Virus record (IMG/VR): IMGVR_UViG_3300045284_000364
Span: 1-26,293 of that record
DNA: 26,293 bases
Source: a virus
Strand: one strand, 5' to 3'
Of this stretch, positions 20,195 to 26,293 are shown piece after piece. Made by a program: the position numbers and the translations under genes. Position 1 is the stretch's first letter. Each line of letters begins with the position of its first letter. Below the pieces are notes generated by a model. It saw only the letters and a program-made list of their open reading frames with translations. It did no database searches and was not told the origin of the DNA.

Positions 20195-20752
20195 ATGAGT
20201 TTTTTCAAGATCGACATCGTGGGGAACAGTCGCGTAGACGAAGTCAAGAGCATGATCGTAGAGGCAGACAGCCTCGCGATCGCGAAAGCCCTCGCGGAGG
20301 CCCAGTTCGACGGGGACAGCCCGTGGTCGAGCGGGGCTGAAATCGTCACGGCATCTTCTGACCTGACGGGCTGGTCCTACAAGATCAGGATCGGGAACAC
20401 CGAGGCGGGATACTTGTCCGCCAAGAGCGGGGCTCCCGTCGTGGAGGTCGAGTACGTGGGCATCGAGAACGACACCGTCGACGACGTCGGCGCGGCTCTC
20501 GTGACGGCCCTCAACGCCTCGTCCTTGATCGCCGGCGCTGCCTATAACACGAGCAGCAATGTGCTGACCATCGCCGAGACGACCGACGTCCTGGGAGACC
20601 GCACGGTCGAAGTGCTCGTCACTCCCCCGGGCGGGAAGTCGCAGATGTCTGCCATGACGTCCACGCTCGTCCACGCTGGCTTGTCCAGCGCGGCCTTGAA
20701 GGTGACGCTCGTGGCGCCGACGAAGATTCCCAAGGTGCTCTCGGAAATCTAA
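20195..20752 (+). CDS. Structural protein sharing a C-terminal domain with the 21064 protein
   Basis: 185 residues, AAAGGGGA ribosome site, directly after the capsid gene. N-terminal helical part (DEVKSMIVEADSLAIAKALA), then beta-rich residues from about 55. The last ~110 residues match the C-terminus of the giant protein at 21064: ENDTVDDVGAAL against DNDTLTDVLDGL, GDRTVEVLVTPP against GDRSMTVTVTPP, and KIPKVLSEI against KIPKVIKEF. All 12 Ile codons are ATC or ATT, as in the capsid gene, suggesting abundance. A capsid-decoration protein is the best guess; the shared domain may be the capsid-binding part. Confidence 0.7.
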   Translation: MSFFKIDIVGNSRVDEVKSMIVEADSLAIAKALAEAQFDGDSPWSSGAEIVTASSDLTGWSYKIRIGNTEAGYLSAKSGAPVVEVEYVGIENDTVDDVGAALVTALNASSLIAGAAYNTSSNVLTIAETTDVLGDRTVEVLVTPPGGKSQMSAMTSTLVHAGLSSAALKVTLVAPTKIPKVLSEI

Positions 20753-20754
20753 CC

Positions 20755-20946
20755 TTGAAACTGACGCTGACAGGTGAACCGAGTTCGGGCCCATTTCGGA
20801 GATGGAAAGCCGAGATGGGCCCGTCTACTCCCCGGAGAAATCTACAGCTGAAAGCGGCCGACATGCTGAAGCCCACGCCCGGGGTCAGAGCCAACAGGCC
20901 GCGAGGAGTAGATCTCGATGCCCCCAGGGCAGAAAACAAAGAGTAA
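20755..20946 (+). CDS. Doubtful small reading frame
   Basis: 63 residues from TTG 20755, two bases after the previous stop, product MKLTLTGEPSSGPFRRWKAE and onward; a basic, proline-rich protein with no recognised domain and no ribosome site. It reads straight through a strong hairpin (20787-20822) and overlaps the next gene by 29 nt. The region may instead be non-coding. Confidence 0.25.
   Translation: MKLTLTGEPSSGPFRRWKAEMGPSTPRRNLQLKAADMLKPTPGVRANRPRGVDLDAPRAENKE
20787..20822 (+). other. Strong RNA hairpin between structural genes
   Basis: GGGCCCATTTCGG (20787-20799) pairs with CCGAGATGGGCCC (20810-20822): a 13-bp stem with one G-U pair and a 10-nt loop. No T-run follows, so it is not a standard terminator. 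It may be a processing site or stability element for the decoration-gene mRNA. Confidence 0.6.
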
Positions 20947-21061
20947 GAAGCAGGTCGCTTACTTGCTGAGCAGGTGGAGCCCGCTGACTGGGCAACAGAA
21001 AGAGAAGCTCATGAACGAACTGCACGGTGGCCAAGTCAGGGTCTCCGGCAAGAAGAGGTAA
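20918..21061 (+). CDS. 47-residue basic phage protein
   Basis: MPPGQKTKSKKQVAYLLSRW, then SPLTGQQKEKLMNELHGGQV and RVSGKKR. Basic start, then a helix. The SPLT..QK.KL..ELH.G.V.V pattern occurs in tiny phage proteins found near structural genes, with no known function. AGGAG lies about 11 nt upstream. Two bases separate its stop from the next GTG. Confidence 0.6.
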   Translation: MPPGQKTKSKKQVAYLLSRWSPLTGQQKEKLMNELHGGQVRVSGKKR

Positions 21062-21063
21062 AC

Positions 21064-24000
21064 GTGACGACCCAGGTCATCAAGCACATCAAGCCGTCGG
21101 GCGGTGACTACGCCTCGTTGGCGGAAGCGGCGGCGGACGTCCACAACCTGATATTCCTCGACCAGCAATGGGACCTGGTGTGCGACACGTTTCTCGATAC
21201 CGCGCCCGCGGACTTCACCGCGTGGATCCTCGGCGGGCCGAACTTCATCAGGATACGGCCCACGGATCCTGGGCAGTTCAAGGGCACTGAAGACACGAAC
21301 ACCTACCGTCTGCACGTCGCCAGCGGCTTCGCCATCCACATGGGCGACAATGGCAATGGCGGCGGGACGTTCATCTCCTGCGAGGGCGTCCAGTTCATCA
21401 CGGACGACCCGACCAATAAAGCCATAAGTTTCTCTGGCGGCACGGACGGGAAGATGCTCCTGTATCGCTGCCAAGTCATATCCGCGGGTCAGGGATGGCA
21501 CACTACCGTCAACAGGAACCTGGACGTTTTCGAGACCACCTTCGTCTGCGCGGGTTCCTGCATAGTCCGCGAGGACGGCGATTGCCAGATTTACCAGTCT
21601 ACGCTCATAACGACGCAGGCAGGTGAGCACTGCGTGAACTTCGGGGCCTCGGATGGCAAGACGCGGAAGGCGTTCAACACCTACGCCAAGGGAGGCGGCT
21701 CGGGAGGCAACGCCTACAACGGCGCCGGCACCACCCTGACCAAGGCCGCCTCGAACGACACCACGGGCACTGCCACCGAGCAGAGCATAGCCTACTCGAC
21801 CGCGAACTTCAAGAACGTCACCGCCGGCTCGGAGAACCTGCAGATACCGACGGGAAGCGCGCTCAAGGACACGGGCGCGGACCGCTCGGGTGAACCCGCT
21901 CCGTTCAACACGGGCGGAGACATATTAGGCAATTCGCAGCCGTTCAACACCAACTACGACATCGGCTCCTACGAGTACCAGCCTCTCCCTCCCGTGGCTG
22001 ATTTCTCGGCAGACCTGACGACGATCATCGCCGGGACGCTCGTCAGCTTCACGGACTTGTCGACCCAGACTCCCACGAGCTGGGCCTGGACGTTTGGCAC
22101 GGGAGAGGGCACGTCGGCGGCGCAGAACCCGACGCACACGTACAATACTCCTGGGACTTTCACGGTCACGTTGACGTCGACCAACGCGGACGGCTCGGAC
22201 CTGGAGACCAAGACCAACTACATAGTGGTCCAAGCCGCGGTAGTGGCTGATTTCCACGCCGACGTGACGACGGTAGAGCTCGGGGACCAGGTGCACTTCA
22301 CGGACGACTCCACGGGGAGCCCGACAGCGTGGGCGTGGACGTTCGGGACAGGACAGGGCAGCTCCATGAACCAGAACCCGACCAAGATATACAGCGCCCT
22401 GGGGACCTATGACGTCTCGCTGACGGCCAGCAAGGTGAGCCCGAATTCGTCGGACGTCGAGACCAAGACCAGCTACATCACGGTGGTCGACCCGCCCCCG
22501 GTGGCTGATTTCCACGCCGACGTCACCACGACCGGCAGGAAAGACACGATACAGTTCACCGACGACTCGACCAACAACCCAACGTCCTGGCTGTGGGACT
22601 TCGGCGACAGCAACACTTCTACCGACCAGAACCCGACGCACCAGTACGCCGCCTTGGGCAACTACACGGTGACGCTGACGGCGACCAACGCCCAGGGCTC
22701 TGACCCCGAAGTCAAGACGAATTATATCCACGTGGTACCGCCGACCGAGGTGGACATCCTGGTCGACCCGGGCAGCGGTGACTACCCGTCGCTGTTCGAC
22801 ATGGCGGCCGACGCGCAAGACTTGGTGGCGCAGAACGTTTTCTGGGTCGTCACCGTGTCGAGCTTCGCGGAAGTCACCAGCGTGGATTTTACCGGGTGGA
22901 ACACCGACGACACGCGATACCTCGACATCCGAATCGAGGAGCCGTCGACCCTGCATGGTGCCCTGAGCGGGGACTCCTATTCGCTGACGGGCACGCTGTT
23001 GTTCAGCGACATCGGGACGGACGGATACGCCAAGTTATCCGGGATACAAGCAGTCGCGAACGGCGCCAACCAGGCAGTCAAGGTAGACTGCGCAGCGGGG
23101 GCCACGGTGGAGATAGGAAGGATCATAGCGTTTGGGAACGGCGCTACCCCCGCCGTTTTGGCAGAGTCCGGGACGACTCTCATGTACGACTCCGTGGTCA
23201 ACGGTCACGTGACCCAGTCCGGGGGTACCTGTAAAATCTATTCTTCCACGGTGATAGGAACCGTGGACCTCGGAGACGTCGGCAGCGGGACGCTGTTCAA
23301 CGTCTATGCCCTCGCCTATTTGGGCCTCACGGCGGCCGTGGTGACATCTTCGGCTTCCGCGGACAACTCCGGCTCTCTCGACCTGCGCGGCATCCCGAAC
23401 GATACATCCACGTTCTTGGGTACAGATGATTTCAGGCTGCAACCCACGAGCCCGCTGAAGGATTCCGGCTCTAGCCGCTCTGGCGAAGACCCGCCGTTTG
23501 ACTTCGCTGATGATTTTTCCGGGAGCCCTAGACCTGACGACGGCGGGCTGGAAGACGTGGGAGCCTTCGAGCAATTCGCCGTGGAAGCAGACTGGCCCAC
23601 GGACGTGTTCCTCGTCACGAAAGGACCCGCGCTCGCTGAAAGAAACTCAGTGAAGTCTTCTCTCACCCTGGCAGACGACTCTACGTTCGCCAAGAAGATA
23701 AATTCGGCTCTCAGCCCGGACGAGGGCTGGGAAAACTCTTCCACTGAGCAAGTCGCCACTCCCGCGGCTCATGGGTGGTACGGGTGGACGTTCAAGATAG
23801 ACGGCCCGTTCAAGGCGACCTACGTCGGGCACGACAACGACACCTTGACAGACGTCCTGGACGGGCTGTCCGCGCAGGTTGGGGGGTCCTCGGTCTCGGG
23901 GAGGAAACTGGTGTTGGCGAGCTCGGGATATGGTGACAGGTCCATGACTGTCACAGTGACTCCGCCCGAGGCGACGAGACCCGTCAACTTCGTGGTCTTG

Positions 24001-24090
24001 CGGATAAACCAGCTCGCTTCTTCGGGAGACGAGCTCTCGGTGGTCTTCGCCAATGTCCTCAAGATTCCAAAAGTCATAAAGGAGTTCTGA
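21064..24090 (+). CDS. Giant beta-helix / triple PKD / beta-helix structural protein
   Basis: 1008 residues from GTG 21064 (GAGGTAAAC upstream; the longer in-frame extension lies on top of the 20918 gene). Order: beta-helix domain A (1-305, opening HIKPSGGDYASLAEAAADVH); three tandem PKD/Ig-like domains (about 310-392, 393-478, 480-560), each with ADF.AD..T, VxFTD.S, W.WxFG and a P-T-x-x-Y...G.Y/F.V.LT core; beta-helix domain B (561-845, opening VDPGSGDYPSLFDMAADAQD); and a C-terminal domain (about 880-1008) shared with the 20195 protein. PKD domains are adhesion and spacer modules often found on phage capsids and tails. Between the capsid and connector genes this is probably a capsid or neck fibre; tailspike is the alternative. 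Confidence 0.75.
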   Translation: MTTQVIKHIKPSGGDYASLAEAAADVHNLIFLDQQWDLVCDTFLDTAPADFTAWILGGPNFIRIRPTDPGQFKGTEDTNTYRLHVASGFAIHMGDNGNGGGTFISCEGVQFITDDPTNKAISFSGGTDGKMLLYRCQVISAGQGWHTTVNRNLDVFETTFVCAGSCIVREDGDCQIYQSTLITTQAGEHCVNFGASDGKTRKAFNTYAKGGGSGGNAYNGAGTTLTKAASNDTTGTATEQSIAYSTANFKNVTAGSENLQIPTGSALKDTGADRSGEPAPFNTGGDILGNSQPFNTNYDIGSYEYQPLPPVADFSADLTTIIAGTLVSFTDLSTQTPTSWAWTFGTGEGTSAAQNPTHTYNTPGTFTVTLTSTNADGSDLETKTNYIVVQAAVVADFHADVTTVELGDQVHFTDDSTGSPTAWAWTFGTGQGSSMNQNPTKIYSALGTYDVSLTASKVSPNSSDVETKTSYITVVDPPPVADFHADVTTTGRKDTIQFTDDSTNNPTSWLWDFGDSNTSTDQNPTHQYAALGNYTVTLTATNAQGSDPEVKTNYIHVVPPTEVDILVDPGSGDYPSLFDMAADAQDLVAQNVFWVVTVSSFAEVTSVDFTGWNTDDTRYLDIRIEEPSTLHGALSGDSYSLTGTLLFSDIGTDGYAKLSGIQAVANGANQAVKVDCAAGATVEIGRIIAFGNGATPAVLAESGTTLMYDSVVNGHVTQSGGTCKIYSSTVIGTVDLGDVGSGTLFNVYALAYLGLTAAVVTSSASADNSGSLDLRGIPNDTSTFLGTDDFRLQPTSPLKDSGSSRSGEDPPFDFADDFSGSPRPDDGGLEDVGAFEQFAVEADWPTDVFLVTKGPALAERNSVKSSLTLADDSTFAKKINSALSPDEGWENSSTEQVATPAAHGWYGWTFKIDGPFKATYVGHDNDTLTDVLDGLSAQVGGSSVSGRKLVLASSGYGDRSMTVTVTPPEATRPVNFVVLRINQLASSGDELSVVFANVLKIPKVIKEF
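21994..22742 (+). repeat. Three tandem PKD-domain coding repeats
   Basis: GTGGCTGATTTC opens each unit, at 21994, 22243 and 22501 (periods 249 and 258 bp, 83 and 86 codons). Units two and three share a 23-bp identical start, indicating recent internal duplication or conversion. Confidence 0.8.
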
Positions 24091-25511
24091 TGCCTTTCGT
24101 GGTGAACAAGACAGTCAAGCCGACCGGGGGAGACTACGTTTCCCTGGCAGCCCTGGCGGCGGACGTTCAAGACCTGGTCTCGGCCGATGAGCAGTGGGAC
24201 GTGGTCTGCGACAATTTCGAGGACACGGAGCCAGCCACTTTTTCCGGCTGGACGACCGACTCCACGAGGTTCATCCGCGTCAAGGCCTCCACGCTCCACC
24301 ACTCCCGTGGACCCATTACCGACCAGGCCTACAGGCTCGTGTGCGACACTACCTGTGTGCACGTCCTGGGTGCCATGCGGGTGCTGTTCGAGACGATGCA
24401 GATCGAGTGCACGAGCTCCGCCGACAAGGCAGTAGACATCGGCGACATCCCGGGAGACCTGGTAAGGTTCTACAGGTCCGTCCTGCGGTCGCAGGGAATT
24501 GGCATCGACAATCGCGGCGACACTGACCTGCAGATGATTAACGTCATCGCCAAGTGCGTGGGTCCCTGCGTCCAGAGAGCGCCCGGCGGGGACCTGCAGA
24601 TATACTCCTCGACCTTGATAACGACTGGAGACAACCAAGACTGCGCGTCTTTCGGCTCCAACGACGCCTCGCTGCGGGAGGTGTGGAACAGCTACGCTTC
24701 CGTGGGCGCGGGAGGCGGGTCCGCCTGGGCCGGGGCCGGGATCGACAAGCACGCGGCCGCGAGCTCAGACACGTCCGGAACTTTCGGGTTCAGGAACGTG
24801 GCATATGACTTCGTCACTTTCGTGGGCATCGATGACTTGCGGCTCGTCGAGGGCAGCCCGCTGGCCGAGGCAGGAGACTCCCGGGCGAGTCTCATATCCC
24901 CGTTCAACTACGACGTCGACGTCGAGGGAAACGCCCGGCCGGACGGCGAGGAGGATATCGGCGCGTATGAGATAGTCGTCGAGCTCCCCCACGGCAATGA
25001 ACTGCTAGTGCAGGACGACTTCGGGTCAGTGGTGGGAGCAGTTGCTTACATAGATCGACTGTACCTGCTCGACTACTTCACGGCCCGCGGGATAGACCTG
25101 AGCTCGTACACGGACGAGGCTCTCGAAGCTGCGATAGTCAAGGCCACGGACTACCTGGACCAGAGATTCCAGTTCGTGGGCTTCAAGGCCAGGCTAGAGC
25201 AACGCACCAAATGGCCCAGGATCGCGGCCGAGGACGTGGATGGGTGGATTCGTACAGGCATACCCGTGGAAATCAAAGAAGCCACGGCAGAGTACGCCAG
25301 GATAGCCCTCACGGTGACGCTGAACCCGACCCCCACGAGGGACGCGAGCGGGGCCTTGATAACTTCGATTTCCAAGACGGTGGGGCCCATCTCGAAGTCG
25401 GTGACGTTTGCGGGATCGGGAAGTTTTCAACTGCCGTCCTACCCCGTCGCGGACAGTAGACTGAAGAATTCTGGCCTGGTGAGCGGCGGTAAAACTCTCA
25501 GGCTACACTGA
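24090..25511 (+). CDS. Beta-helix domain fused to a head-tail connector (DnaT-like) domain
   Basis: 473 residues, TGATG junction with the giant protein. Residues 1-300 are a third copy of the same beta-helix module (VKPTGGDYVSLAALAADVQD, DEQWDVVCDNFEDTEPATFS, then STLITTGDNQ and DIGAYE). Residues about 305-473 are a full-length head-tail connector of the DnaT-like type: LLVQDDFGSVVGAVAYIDRL, LDYFTARGIDL, ALEAAIVKATDYLDQRFQFV, TKWPRIAAEDVDGW, IPVEIKEATAEYA, and YPVADSRLKNSG near the end. The connector normally stands alone and closes the portal after packaging. Here it would carry a beta-helix projecting from the neck. There is no stop or start-like junction between the parts. Confidence 0.75.
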   Translation: MPFVVNKTVKPTGGDYVSLAALAADVQDLVSADEQWDVVCDNFEDTEPATFSGWTTDSTRFIRVKASTLHHSRGPITDQAYRLVCDTTCVHVLGAMRVLFETMQIECTSSADKAVDIGDIPGDLVRFYRSVLRSQGIGIDNRGDTDLQMINVIAKCVGPCVQRAPGGDLQIYSSTLITTGDNQDCASFGSNDASLREVWNSYASVGAGGGSAWAGAGIDKHAAASSDTSGTFGFRNVAYDFVTFVGIDDLRLVEGSPLAEAGDSRASLISPFNYDVDVEGNARPDGEEDIGAYEIVVELPHGNELLVQDDFGSVVGAVAYIDRLYLLDYFTARGIDLSSYTDEALEAAIVKATDYLDQRFQFVGFKARLEQRTKWPRIAAEDVDGWIRTGIPVEIKEATAEYARIALTVTLNPTPTRDASGALITSISKTVGPISKSVTFAGSGSFQLPSYPVADSRLKNSGLVSGGKTLRLH

Positions 25512-26293
25512 TGAGCGAGAACCTCAAGGAAACTCTCGACCATATTCTCGAGCGGTTGGACCACCTCGAGGCGGCTCTCCAGCGGTCCACGCTGAGGCGA
25601 GCGCTGGAGCCTGGTGGCCGCTCGGCACTGCATGAACTCGACGACTCGTCGATAGCAGACGGCGCTGGCATCAAAGAGAGCAAGCTGGAGCTCAACTTCC
25701 CCACGCACCCCGAGACTACTGGGGGAGTCTCAGGCGCGGCGGTCATGCTGGCTTTGGGTATCGGCAGCGAGGAAGGTGATCCTGGCCCGCCTGGGCCACC
25801 TGGGTCTCAGGGACCGGCTGGAATAGATGGAACCAATGGTACGAATGGTACTGATGGTATTGACGGAGTTCAAGGCCCAATGGGTCCTCCAGGCCAGGAT
25901 GGCGACGACGGAGACCCTGGCCCGCCTGGACCTCAGGGTCCCTCGGGAGTAGATGGCACCAATGGTACGAATGGAACGAATGGAACCAATGGTACCAACG
26001 GCGTGGACGGCTCTCCGGGAGCCATGGGAATCCCTGGACGAGACGGGGAAGACGGAGACCCTGGCCCGCCTGGACCTCAGGGTCCCTCGGGAGTAGATGG
26101 AACCAATGGAACGAATGGAACCAATGGAACCAATGGAACCAATGGTACCAACGGCGTGGACGGCTCCCCGGGAGCCATGGGAATCCCTGGACGAGACGGG
26201 GAAGACGGAGACCCTGGCCCGCCTGGACCTCAGGGAATAGCTGGTACCAATGGTACGAATGGAACGAACGGCGTGGACGGCTCCCCGGGAGCC
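25511..26293 (+). CDS. Collagen-like phage protein (3' end outside window)
   Basis: 261 residues visible, open to the window's end; TGATG junction upstream. N-terminal coiled coil (LKETLDHILERLDHLEAALQ), then HELDDSSIADGAGIKESKLE LNFPT-type linker residues (40-65) common in phage neck and tail proteins, then from about residue 88 unbroken Gly-X-Y repeats: GPPGPPG, GTNGTNGTN, GVDGSPGAMGIPGRDGEDGD. Bacterial-type collagen repeats trimerise and form flexible fibres. Asn-Gly-Thr runs are a potential glycosylation or charge-neutral spacer. Likely a capsid or neck fibre beside the other decoration proteins. Confidence 0.85.
   Translation, partial: MSENLKETLDHILERLDHLEAALQRSTLRRALEPGGRSALHELDDSSIADGAGIKESKLELNFPTHPETTGGVSGAAVMLALGIGSEEGDPGPPGPPGSQGPAGIDGTNGTNGTDGIDGVQGPMGPPGQDGDDGDPGPPGPQGPSGVDGTNGTNGTNGTNGTNGVDGSPGAMGIPGRDGEDGDPGPPGPQGPSGVDGTNGTNGTNGTNGTNGTNGVDGSPGAMGIPGRDGEDGDPGPPGPQGIAGTNGTNGTNGVDGSPGA
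25911..26293 (+). repeat. Long tandem collagen-module repeats (144/153 bp)
   Basis: The unit starting GAGACCCTGGCCCGCC begins at 25911, 26055 and 26208. The first period is 144 bp and the second 153 bp; the 9-bp difference equals one more Gly-Thr-Asn codon triplet. Within each unit GGAACCAAT/GGTACGAAT-type 9-bp repeats vary in number. The third unit is cut by the window end. Confidence 0.85.

Noticed and set aside
23933-23954. GTGACAG...CTGTCAC inverted repeat resembling the 1181 operator
   Set aside because: It lies deep inside the giant structural gene in a conserved coding segment (GDRSMTVTVTPP), with an 8-bp spacer instead of 3; most likely coincidence.
25820-26290. Short 9-bp tandem repeats that could suggest a CRISPR-like or minisatellite array
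   Set aside because: The repeats are in frame with Gly-X-Y codons throughout and have no spacers; they are collagen coding repeats.
1-26293. tRNA, rRNA, integrase, transposase or attachment site
   Set aside because: Looked for cloverleaf arms, recombinase motifs and terminal inverted repeats by eye; nothing supportable was found.

Overview
The window is a stretch of a GC-rich tailed dsDNA bacteriophage genome (or prophage) of class Caudoviricetes. Every gene I accept is on the + strand. Genes are packed with ATGA/TGATG stop-start overlaps. The morphogenesis markers appear in order: small terminase, large terminase, DUF4055-type portal, Mu-F-like minor head protein, scaffold, HK97-type major capsid protein, head-tail connector. 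No tRNA, rRNA, integrase, CRISPR array or insertion sequence was seen. Three predicted lipoproteins, a DUF1328 membrane protein and a sigma-54-like promoter suggest a Gram-negative host; this is inference.

Layout. (1) 1-4449: small early-type or accessory genes: two helix-turn-helix proteins, a zinc-ribbon protein, a DUF2786 protein, predicted lipoproteins, and a phage-conserved gene at 2742-3158 broken by two compensating frameshifts. (2) 4450-4840: the only sizeable intergenic gap. It is AT-rich and holds four exact TGTGGAAACC sites, two in tandem and two forming a 20-bp palindrome; it could be an operator, origin or packaging site. (3) 4841-10677: small terminase, then about 5 kb of cargo before the large terminase: a heparin-lyase-like protein, a clear homologue of the T4 DNA beta-glucosyltransferase with its catalytic residues kept, a DUF5662 protein, a beta-helix receptor-binding protein and several zinc-ribbon mini-proteins. 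(4) 10656-15595: large terminase, portal, a lipoprotein, DUF1328 and the minor head protein. (5) 15596-18213: many tiny membrane, coiled-coil and basic proteins, including holin-like and spanin-like candidates, plus a textbook terminator at 16526. (6) 18252-20752: scaffold, a structured leader, the major capsid protein and a second probably abundant structural protein. (7) 20918-26293: decoration-type giants: a 1008-residue beta-helix/PKD/beta-helix protein, a beta-helix fused to a complete head-tail connector domain, and a collagen-like protein that runs off the window.

How it fits together. Regions 3-7 are one late (packaging and assembly) module. The glucosyltransferase implies that this phage carries, or once carried, hydroxymethylated and glucosylated DNA as protection against restriction; the base-synthesis enzymes would have to lie outside the window. 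The beta-helix, PKD and collagen proteins between the capsid gene and the tail genes suggest an elaborately decorated capsid or neck. Isoleucine codon choice separates the capsid gene and its neighbour (no ATA) from the large terminase (13 of 18 Ile codons are ATA), consistent with translational optimisation of the most abundant virion proteins.
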